Shown here piece after piece: positions 23,881 to 30,968 of a stretch of 64,000 nucleotides of DNA. Each line of letters begins with the position of its first letter. The first letter of the stretch is position 1. Source of the DNA: GCA-020356105 sp964347475. GTDB lineage: Bacteria > Pseudomonadota > Alphaproteobacteria > UBA8366 > JADFVY01. The translations under genes were made by a program, and so were the position numbers. The stretch is taken from assembly GCA_964347475.1 (NCBI GenBank), contig CAYFYY010000001.1, positions 49,505 through 113,504 of the forward strand. The letters run 5' to 3'. The notes beneath the pieces are model-generated. The model did not search any database. It was not told the origin of the DNA and saw only the letters and a program-made list of their open reading frames with translations.

Positions 23881-24288
23881 ATGAGCGATAAAGCCAACAT
23901 CCTCATCGTCGATGACGAAGAAGTCGTGCGCCTGAGCCAACTCAGAACCCTGGCGGAGGTACACTGCAATGCGGCGGTGGCCTGGAACGGGACAGAGGCG
24001 CTGCGGGCAATGGAGCAGCAGCCGTTTGACGTCGTACTGCTCGACATCCGCATGCCAGGCCCGGACGGCATGTCCGTTCTCAAGACGATCAAGGAGAGAT
24101 GGCCCGAGAGCGAGGTGGTCATCATCACCGGATACCCGTCGATCGAGAGCGCAAAGGAGGCCGTCAGGCTTGGCGCCTACCATTATCTGGCCAAGCCCGT
24201 CAGCCCGGGTGACGTCGTCAAGGTCGCGAACGGCGCGATGATGAAGAAGCGGTGGGGTCTCCAAACGGACCGATCGGGTCACATCTGA
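23881..24288 (+). CDS. Receiver-only response regulator
   Basis: A 135-residue protein consisting of one receiver domain and a short tail. Phosphorylation-site Asp55 (VVLLDIRMPGPDG), acidic Asp11-Asp12, Thr83 and Lys105 are all in place, so it should be phosphorylatable. There is no output domain, as in CheY or Spo0F. It is the first gene after the sigma-54 promoter and precedes a membrane-anchored receiver protein and the cytochrome genes. It may relay phosphate or act as a sink for the heme kinase at 29124-30758. The tail (MMKKRWGLQTDRSGHI) shows nothing known. Confidence 0.88.
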   Translation: MSDKANILIVDDEEVVRLSQLRTLAEVHCNAAVAWNGTEALRAMEQQPFDVVLLDIRMPGPDGMSVLKTIKERWPESEVVIITGYPSIESAKEAVRLGAYHYLAKPVSPGDVVKVANGAMMKKRWGLQTDRSGHI

Positions 24289-24357
24289 CACCGCCGGTTG
24301 CCCGGCGGATTTCGTCCGGCGACGAGCCGCCCCACCCATCGAGGAAGGAGACTGGTC

Positions 24358-25125
24358 ATGAAAGCCTTACACAAAGTTCTGGTCGTTGACGACGACGCGG
24401 TCGTCGGTCGGAGTTTCGACAGGGTCCTCGCGAACAAGGGCTATGACGTAAGTACCGCCCTCGATGGCGAGGAGGCCCTGAACAAGTGCGGCGACGAGGC
24501 CTATGACGTCGTGTTCACCGACATCAAGATGCCAGGCATGGACGGCCTCGAGGTTGCCAGACGGATCAAGGCCAAGTGCCCCTGGACCCCGGTGGTCATC
24601 ATCACCGGATACGGCACCGAGGAAAACGAGGCCGAAGCACGGGTGCTCGGGGTCAACGGATTCGTCCGCAAGCCCCTGACGCCAGAGATGATCGAAGGCA
24701 TCGCGCTGAAAGCCCTCGAGGACCGACAGGCCCCACCTGCACCGGAAGCGGCGGCGATCGCCGTCCCGCAGGAGGCGGCGGAGGTCACGGAGGCCGTGGA
24801 GGCCGATGTTCGGCGCGGCACGCTGCGCGATATCGTGAGGTTTGCCGGGAAGGTCGGGTTGTTCGTCGCGGCCCCGTTCATCGGTTTGGCCTATGCCCTG
24901 TTCCTGCCGTTCTACGGACTGGCGCTGCTGGCCTGGATGGGCACCAGGGCAGTGCTCGGGGTCACCGGGCTGAAGCGGCTCGGCGTTTTCCTGAAGAACG
25001 TCGCCCTGTTCATCGCGGCGCCGTTCATCGGACTGGCCTACGCCCTCATGCTGCCCTTCGTCGGCCTTGGCATCCTGGCGTGGATGGGGATCCGCACGCG
25101 GATCAAGCGGCCCGAACGGAATTGA
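24358..25125 (+). CDS. Membrane-anchored receiver-domain protein with duplicated TM segment
   Basis: A 255-residue protein. Residues 1-122 are a complete receiver domain (Asp55 in VVFTDIKMPGMDG, Thr83, Lys105). An Ala/Glu/Pro-rich linker (123-160) follows, then two nearly identical hydrophobic units at about 168-197 and 217-246, each reading LF.AAPFIGLAYAL.LPF.GL..LAWMG.R. The tail is basic (RTRIKRPERN). A receiver domain tethered to the inner membrane instead of linked to DNA binding is unusual and suggests it controls a membrane complex, probably the cytochromes encoded next, in response to phosphorylation. GAAGGAG precedes ATG 24358. The role is inference. Confidence 0.85.
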   Translation: MKALHKVLVVDDDAVVGRSFDRVLANKGYDVSTALDGEEALNKCGDEAYDVVFTDIKMPGMDGLEVARRIKAKCPWTPVVIITGYGTEENEAEARVLGVNGFVRKPLTPEMIEGIALKALEDRQAPPAPEAAAIAVPQEAAEVTEAVEADVRRGTLRDIVRFAGKVGLFVAAPFIGLAYALFLPFYGLALLAWMGTRAVLGVTGLKRLGVFLKNVALFIAAPFIGLAYALMLPFVGLGILAWMGIRTRIKRPERN

Positions 25126-25235
25126 CCTGACCGCCTCATGCGACGGCGGGCCGGCGCCATGCCAATGGCGGCGGCCCCCGCCGGAGGGGCGCAAGACCCC
25201 GGACCGATCGGGGAACCGGAAGAGGAGCAAGGCCC

Positions 25236-26924
25236 ATGGTACGCTCCAGACTCGAAAATCACAGCTCACACGAAGTCCGTTGGTTCAACGTTATTGCAGT
25301 CGCGGCCGTCCTGATCATTGGCCTCGTGGGCGGTTCGGGTGGCGTGCGCGGCGAGGACGAGACCTGCCTCGCCTGCCACGATTCGGAGGGGCTGGAAAAA
25401 GAGCTCTCCAACGGTGACATCCTCTCGCTGACCGTTCGCGGCGATACCTACGCCAACTCGGTGCACGGCTGGGTCGGCTGCGCCGGCTGCCATGCAGCGA
25501 TCGACCCGGACAGCCATCCCGGCGACACGACGATCGAAAGCCGGGCCGCCTATGCGGCGGCGGCCTCGGCTGTCTGCCTGGACTGCCATGCGCTCGAGAG
25601 CCTGGCGGAAGGCCCGGCACACCATGCCCGCGCCTCCGCAGCCGACGGGCCGGCTTGTGCGGCGTGCCATAACCCCCATGCGGTCGAGCCGGTGGCGGCA
25701 TGGAAAGCGGCCACGGCGGAAACGACCTACTGCCTGACCTGCCACGAACAGGCCCTGGGCGTGCAACTGACGAATGGCGAATTTCTTCCCTTGACCGTGG
25801 ACCGCGCCGTGCTCCGCAAGTCGGTGCACCCGGATCACGATTGCACCGATTGCCATGACGGGTTCTCCAAGGACGTCCACGAGACGGGTGCCTACACGAG
25901 CACACGCGAGCACGTCATTTCGCGGGCCCAGATCTGCCGCCAGTGCCATGAAGACAAGTTCGAGCAGTACGAAGGCAGCATCCACGCCTCGCTGCTCGAC
26001 AACGGCAACCTGGCGGCTCCGGTGTGCTCCGACTGCCACGGGTCGCACGCGGTGCGGCCCAAGGCTGTGTTCGAGACTGTCGCCGGCGTGCCGTGCAAGA
26101 ATTGCCACGGCAACATCTTCGATGCTTATGTCGGCAGCACGCACGGCAAGGCGCGCGGCATACTGGGGCACTTCGAAGCGCCGATCTGTGCGGACTGCCA
26201 CCGTGCCCACGAGGTCGGCGCGGCGGCGGCGAGCAACCAGCTGCGCGAGGCCTGCATCGGATGCCATAGCGGTACGGTGTCCGCCCACGAGGCGTGGCTG
26301 CCCAATGCCGTCCTCCATCTCGATGCCGTTTCCTGTCCCGCCTGCCACGCACCGCAGGCACTGCGGCGCGTCGAGCTCAGGCTCGTCGACGGTGCTGCGC
26401 AGACGCTGGTTTCGGATGCCGGGGATACGCTGCGGTTCGATGCCAGGGTCCGCACTGCCGACACCGACGGGAATGGGCTGGATGCGGTCGAGCTGTGGAA
26501 CCTGGTCAGAGATATCAACCGCACCGGCCAGACGGTGGAAATGAAGCTGCAGGGCCGGATCGGTGTCCGTACCGGACCCAGCGCCCACCAGCTGTCGGAC
26601 AAGACTCGCGCGGTACGGGATTGTGCCAGCTGCCACCAGCAGGGCGCCGAAGCGTTCCAGAACGTCACGGTATCGATCGTCGGCCGCGATGGCAGGCCGG
26701 TGTACTACAGCGCCGACAAGGACGTCCTGAATTCCGTGACGTCGGTGAACTCCGTCGGCGGCTTTTACGCCATCGGCGGCACCCGTATCAAACTGCTGGA
26801 CGTGCTTCTGGCCCTCGTGTTCCTGGGTGGGATTTCGGTCCCGATCGGGCACCTGACGTTGAAATGGCTGTTCGATAAGTACTGGAAGAATCCGCACGGT
26901 GAGGCCGAAACGCGCAATTCGTAA
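25236..26924 (+). CDS. Membrane-bound 13-heme c-type cytochrome
   Basis: A 562-residue multiheme cytochrome. Thirteen CxxCH motifs start at residues 44, 82, 114, 141, 166, 203, 234, 264, 287, 318, 340, 367 and 463. A hydrophobic signal or anchor is at 17-35 and a C-terminal membrane helix at about 519-542, so the heme domain faces the periplasm. Twelve hemes lie in the first 371 residues; the 13th follows an insertion of about 90 residues resembling a beta domain. It is followed by a cytochrome b gene, so it likely exchanges electrons with the quinone pool. I cannot assign it to a known reductase; NapC/NirT, octaheme tetrathionate and nitrite reductases differ in heme number and pattern. Confidence 0.92.
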   Translation: MVRSRLENHSSHEVRWFNVIAVAAVLIIGLVGGSGGVRGEDETCLACHDSEGLEKELSNGDILSLTVRGDTYANSVHGWVGCAGCHAAIDPDSHPGDTTIESRAAYAAAASAVCLDCHALESLAEGPAHHARASAADGPACAACHNPHAVEPVAAWKAATAETTYCLTCHEQALGVQLTNGEFLPLTVDRAVLRKSVHPDHDCTDCHDGFSKDVHETGAYTSTREHVISRAQICRQCHEDKFEQYEGSIHASLLDNGNLAAPVCSDCHGSHAVRPKAVFETVAGVPCKNCHGNIFDAYVGSTHGKARGILGHFEAPICADCHRAHEVGAAAASNQLREACIGCHSGTVSAHEAWLPNAVLHLDAVSCPACHAPQALRRVELRLVDGAAQTLVSDAGDTLRFDARVRTADTDGNGLDAVELWNLVRDINRTGQTVEMKLQGRIGVRTGPSAHQLSDKTRAVRDCASCHQQGAEAFQNVTVSIVGRDGRPVYYSADKDVLNSVTSVNSVGGFYAIGGTRIKLLDVLLALVFLGGISVPIGHLTLKWLFDKYWKNPHGEAETRNS

Positions 26925-26993
26925 CGATCCGAACCGCGGCCGGGCCCGGCAACCCATGAACGGGCCCAGTCCTCAAGCGGAAGGAGAAGCAAA

Positions 26994-27632
26994 ATGAAGA
27001 AGCTCTATATCCATCCACTCCCGGTGAGAATCTGGCACTGGATCAATGCGTCGGGCTTCGTGCTGCTGATCCTGACCGGCCTGCAGATCCGGTATCTCGG
27101 GCTGATCGACGTGCTGTCCTTCAAGGTCGCCGTCACCCTGCACAACTGGATCGGCTTCGTCCTGATCGCCAACTTCTTCCTCTGGCTCATGTACTATATG
27201 TTCTCGGACAAGATCCGCGTGTATCACCCGGAGCTCAGCCCGGCGAAGCACTTCCGCGACAGTTTCCGGCAGCTCAAGTATTACGGCTACGGCATCTTCA
27301 AGGGTGACCCGAACCCGCACCACGTGAACGCATATCACAAGTTCAACGCGATGCAGAGCATGAGCTATCAAATCATCATGATGATCCTCGTGCCGATCCA
27401 ATTCTACACGGGGCTCCTGTTGTGGGACGTCAAGCGCTTCGCCGGCGCGGTTGCGTTCTTCGGCGGCGTGCGGGTGGTGGACACGGTGCACGTGCTGATC
27501 TTCATCATCTTCGTGGGGTTCCTGTTCGTCCACGTCTACCTGGCCACGCTGGGCCATACCCGTACGGCCCACTTCAAGGCCATGATCACGGGATATGAGG
27601 AGGTCGAGGACACGGCGGCCGACCATCCGTAA
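26994..27632 (+). CDS. Di-heme cytochrome b (Ni-hydrogenase/cytochrome b561 type)
   Basis: A 212-residue integral membrane protein with four main helices. Conserved His in PLPVRIWHWINASGF, TLHNWIGF, near DTVHVL and in FVHVYLATLGH fit the two b-heme sites of the HydC/FdnI-like family. It should oxidise or reduce quinones at the membrane and pass electrons to or from the 13-heme cytochrome encoded 69 bp upstream. AGGAG lies before ATG 26994. It is the last gene of the sigma-54 operon, ending at a strong hairpin. Confidence 0.88.
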   Translation: MKKLYIHPLPVRIWHWINASGFVLLILTGLQIRYLGLIDVLSFKVAVTLHNWIGFVLIANFFLWLMYYMFSDKIRVYHPELSPAKHFRDSFRQLKYYGYGIFKGDPNPHHVNAYHKFNAMQSMSYQIIMMILVPIQFYTGLLLWDVKRFAGAVAFFGGVRVVDTVHVLIFIIFVGFLFVHVYLATLGHTRTAHFKAMITGYEEVEDTAADHP

Positions 27633-27655
27633 CCGACTGTCAGGGGGAGCCTTCG

Positions 27656-27688
27656 AATCGCCGGGCCGCAGTCCATGGCCCGGCGATT
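27656..27688. terminator. Hairpin between convergent operons
   Basis: A perfect 12-bp stem (AATCGCCGGGCC 27656-27667, GGCCCGGCGATT 27677-27688) with a 9-nt loop lies between the stops at 27632 and 27703. It should end both converging transcripts, although the T-runs are short. Confidence 0.75.
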
Positions 27689-27702
27689 TGCTGCATGGGG
27701 CG

Positions 27703-29127
27703 TCAGCCGGCCTCGGACGCGTCGTGGTTCGCGCCGGTGCCGCGAATCCGGATGTTGTACTTCTTCATCAGCGCCTGGAAATTGGCGCGCTGCATGCCGG
27801 TCTCTTCGGCACTCTTGGTCACGTTCCAGGCATTCCGCTTGAGTGCCTCGATGACAAACAGCTTTTCGATGTTCTCGACCGACTTTTCCCGGGCAACCTT
27901 CTTGACGCGCTTCAGTTCCTCGCCGGTCCTCGGCACCTCCACATCCAGCCGCGGCAGCATGTCGATGATGCTCACCAGATGCGCCTGGCGGATCGTGCTC
28001 TCGGTGGCCAGGATCACCGCGCGCTGCATGGTGTTCTCGAGCTCACGGACGTTGCCGGGCCAGTCGTAGTTCACCAGAAGGTTCATCGCCTCGGCCGAGA
28101 TGTCGGTCATCTTCTTGTCGAGGTCGGCGGCAAAGACGTTGAGGAAGTGGAACGCGATGGCGGGTATATCCTCCTTGCGCTCGCGGAGCGGCGGCACCTG
28201 GATGGGGAAGATGTTGATACGGTAGAACAGGTCCTCGCGGAAATTTGCGTCGGCGACCATCGCCTTGAGATCCTTGTTCGTGGCCGTGATCAGTCGGAAA
28301 TTGGCGGCCTGCGTCCGGGTACCCCCGACCGGCTTGAATTCCCGTTCCTGGATCACCCGAAGGAACTTGGCCTGAATCGACAGCGATATGTTCCCGATCT
28401 CATCGAGGAACAGCGTGCCGTTGTCGGCAACCTCGAACAGTCCCTTCTTGTGGGCCACGGCGCCGGTGAACGCGCCCTTGACGTGGCCGAACATTTCGCT
28501 CTCCAGAAGGGATTCGCTCAGCGAGTTGCAGTCGACCGGCACGAAGGGCTTGTCCTTGCGCAGGCTGTTGTAGTGGATGGCGCGGGCGATCAACTCCTTG
28601 CCGGTCCCGCTCTCGCCCTGCAGCAGGACGGTGCTGTTCGTCGGCGCACACTTGGCGATCAGCCGGAACACATTCTGCATCTGCGGGCTGGAGCCGACGA
28701 TATTTTCGAACCGGTATTTCGAGCTCACCTCCGTTTTCAGATTGAGGTTCTCTGCAAGCAGCTGGCGCCTCTCCAACGCCCGCTCGACAACCATCTCCAG
28801 CTCGTCGGGATCGAACGGCTTGGGCAGATAGTCGAACGCGCCCAGTTTCATCGAGCGCACGGCGGTCTCGATCTGCGAGTGCCCGGTCACCATGATCACG
28901 TCGATGTCGGGGTGGGCTTCCTTGACCCTCTGGAGCACCTCCATACCATCGATTTTCGGCATCATGATGTCGAGGATGACCAGGTCGTAATGACTCTCCT
29001 CGATCTTGCTGAGGGCCTCCCAGCCGTCCCGGACCGCATCCAGTTCGTAATCGCCAGCGCCGAGGATGCGAAGGCAGCTCTGAATGACGATCTCTTCGTC
29101 ATCGACGATCAGGATCCGGGCGCTCAT
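27703..29127 (-). CDS. NtrC-family sigma-54-dependent response regulator
   Basis: A 474-residue activator: receiver domain (phospho-acceptor Asp53, 1-120), AAA+ domain (Walker A GESGTGKE at 171-178, sigma-54 contact loop GAFTGA at 218-223, Walker B LFLDEIGN near 239), and a Fis-type helix-turn-helix at the C-terminus (NVTKSAEETGMQRANFQALMKKYNI). All elements for activating a sigma-54 promoter are intact. The start overlaps the kinase stop (ATGA), so the two are coupled. The only sigma-54 promoter I see in the window is that of the facing cytochrome operon, 3.9 kb away, making that the likely target. Confidence 0.95.
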   Translation of the reverse strand: MSARILIVDDEEIVIQSCLRILGAGDYELDAVRDGWEALSKIEESHYDLVILDIMMPKIDGMEVLQRVKEAHPDIDVIMVTGHSQIETAVRSMKLGAFDYLPKPFDPDELEMVVERALERRQLLAENLNLKTEVSSKYRFENIVGSSPQMQNVFRLIAKCAPTNSTVLLQGESGTGKELIARAIHYNSLRKDKPFVPVDCNSLSESLLESEMFGHVKGAFTGAVAHKKGLFEVADNGTLFLDEIGNISLSIQAKFLRVIQEREFKPVGGTRTQAANFRLITATNKDLKAMVADANFREDLFYRINIFPIQVPPLRERKEDIPAIAFHFLNVFAADLDKKMTDISAEAMNLLVNYDWPGNVRELENTMQRAVILATESTIRQAHLVSIIDMLPRLDVEVPRTGEELKRVKKVAREKSVENIEKLFVIEALKRNAWNVTKSAEETGMQRANFQALMKKYNIRIRGTGANHDASEAG

Positions 29128-30758
29128 GTGTCGCCCTCGCCGTCGGTGGATTCGGCAGCGGCCGCGGGCGGGTCGAGGGGCAGGCAGATGCGGAAGGTGG
29201 TTCCCTTGCTCACCGCGCTCTCGACTTCGATGCAACCGCCGTGCGCCCGCACGATCCCGTGACTGACCGAGAGGCCGAGGCCGGTTCCCTTGCCGACTTC
29301 CTTCGAGGAGAAGAACGGGTCGAAGATCCGCTGGAGGTTTTCTTCCGGAATGCCGCAGCCCGTGTCGATGATCGAAATCTCAACCATGGGCACGGGATCC
29401 ATGCCGATATCGGGAATTCGCGGCTCCGGCGACATGCGACTGCGGATGGTGATGCTGCCGCCGTCCTCGATGGCGTGCTGGGCGTTGACCAGCATGTTCA
29501 TGAAGACCTGCTCGATCAGGTCGGGTTCGACCCAGATCTGCGGCAGGTCGCGATCCAGCTCCAGCGTGATTTCGATATCGTGCAGGTGGGCCGGCCGCTC
29601 GACGAGGTGGACCGTGTTCTCGATGATCCTGTTGATGTCGGCGAACTTCTTTTCCGGCGCCTTCTCGCGGGAGAAATCGAGCAACCGGCGGATGATCGTG
29701 GCGCAGCGCTTGGTTTCGCGGATCACAAGGTCGAGGTCTTCCGCCTCCGGGCTGCCGTCCGGCACCTTCTTGCGCAGCAGGTGCGAGAAGGTCAGGATGC
29801 CGGTCAGCGGATTGTTCAGCTCGTGCGCGATCCCGGCGGCAAGGAGGCCGATCGAGGCAAGTTTCTCACCACGCGCTGCCTCGGCCTCGGCGATGCGCAG
29901 TTCCCTTGTCCGCTTTTCGACCTTCTGTTCCAGCGTATGGCCCCATTCGCGTAGTTCGACCTCCGACTTCTTGAGCGCCACGGTCATATCGTTGAACGTT
30001 GTCGCCAGCTGGCCGAACTCATCGCCGCTGCGCACCGGGATCAGTTGTTCGAGATTTCCCGATGACAGCCGCTTCGCACCGCTTTCGAGGTCACGCAGGG
30101 GCACGTAGACGAGGCGGTGCACCAGAATGCTGAGCATGAGCGATGCAACCAGGATGAAGGCCAGGGAGATGCCGCCGACGGTCATCGAGTTGGTGTGAAT
30201 CGTCTGGTCGATATCGTCCAGGGAGTAAAGGATGTCGAGGACGCCGAGCACCGCCTGATCCTGGGTGTGCTGATGGCAGGCCGCGGTGTAGCAGGACGGT
30301 TCGTTGCGGATTACCCCCATGCTGCCGAGCAGGCGCCGCCCGTCGGCCGTCGCGAAGATCCGCGGTCGCTTGCACGCCGGGATCTGCTCCAGGGTCGGGC
30401 GGGCCCCGTGACACTGGCCACATTCCTCCGCCTTCTCTTGCACCGTGGTGCCGATCTCTTCCGGAAAGGTCGAATGGATGATCGTGCCGTCCTTGCTGAG
30501 GATACGGACTTTCTCGATGTTCTGCTGGTTGCCGACGTCCTGGATGATCTGGCCGACATAGGCGGGCTGGTTCTGCAGCATCGCGAAACGGGTGCTCCGC
30601 GTGATCACCTCGGACAGCTGGTTGACGTGGCCTGTCGCCTCCTGCAAGAGCTCCTGGCGGTTGTGCCGCACCACCAGAACGGTGAACAGCAGCATCGCCA
30701 CCGCCAGGGTGACGGCGAGGAACACGCCCATCTTCAGCTTGAGGGAGACCTTGCGCAT
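29124..30758 (-). CDS. Sensor histidine kinase with c-heme motifs in its periplasmic domain
   Basis: A 544-residue kinase. TM1 is at about 11-30, a periplasmic domain at 31-190, TM2 at about 193-215, then HAMP, a coiled coil, the phospho-acceptor His312 (GIAHELNNPLTG) and an ATPase domain (N-box MLVNAQHAIED, G1 DTGCGIP, G2 GTGLGLSV). The periplasmic domain contains CGQCH at 113-117 and a variant C156-x4-C-H at 156-162, so it probably binds one or two c-type hemes and senses redox state, a gas or a small ligand. ATG 30758 follows GAGG; a GTG 12 nt earlier is an alternative. It is encoded just ahead of its sigma-54 regulator partner, behind an FNR-box promoter. Confidence 0.93.
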   Translation of the reverse strand: MRKVSLKLKMGVFLAVTLAVAMLLFTVLVVRHNRQELLQEATGHVNQLSEVITRSTRFAMLQNQPAYVGQIIQDVGNQQNIEKVRILSKDGTIIHSTFPEEIGTTVQEKAEECGQCHGARPTLEQIPACKRPRIFATADGRRLLGSMGVIRNEPSCYTAACHQHTQDQAVLGVLDILYSLDDIDQTIHTNSMTVGGISLAFILVASLMLSILVHRLVYVPLRDLESGAKRLSSGNLEQLIPVRSGDEFGQLATTFNDMTVALKKSEVELREWGHTLEQKVEKRTRELRIAEAEAARGEKLASIGLLAAGIAHELNNPLTGILTFSHLLRKKVPDGSPEAEDLDLVIRETKRCATIIRRLLDFSREKAPEKKFADINRIIENTVHLVERPAHLHDIEITLELDRDLPQIWVEPDLIEQVFMNMLVNAQHAIEDGGSITIRSRMSPEPRIPDIGMDPVPMVEISIIDTGCGIPEENLQRIFDPFFSSKEVGKGTGLGLSVSHGIVRAHGGCIEVESAVSKGTTFRICLPLDPPAAAAESTDGEGDT

Positions 30759-30876
30759 TCCCTCGCGCACCTCGCTATCTGTTTCAGACGCAAGAGGAAA
30801 TTGCCCTGATGTAAGGCAATACCATCAACTCGGCGATCCGGAGGCACAAATCACCCAAGACTTCATGTGAAATAAC

Positions 30877-30918
30877 AATCTAGCAGTGTGGTGGCGGGGA
30901 AGAATTGATCCGAATCAA
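30877..30918 (-). promoter_or_regulatory. FNR-type box and -10 of the heme-kinase operon
   Basis: TTGAT-CCGA-ATCAA (30905-30918) is a perfect FNR/FnrL consensus. On the minus strand TAGATT (30882-30877) would be the -10, giving a start near 30870 and placing the box centre at about -41.5, exactly the class II activation position. The kinase start is at 30758. Confidence 0.82.
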
Positions 30919-30968
30919 TCTGTATACGGGCGAACCGTGTGGCGTGGCCGCGGGCGTCGATGGGTCTT

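Noticed and set aside
25266..26957. 563-codon open frame opposite the multiheme cytochrome
   Set aside because: Antisense to thirteen CxxCH motifs and with no domain of its own.
27595..29262. 555-codon open frame opposite the sigma-54 regulator
   Set aside because: Antisense shadow; the regulator on the other strand has complete receiver, AAA+ and Fis domains.
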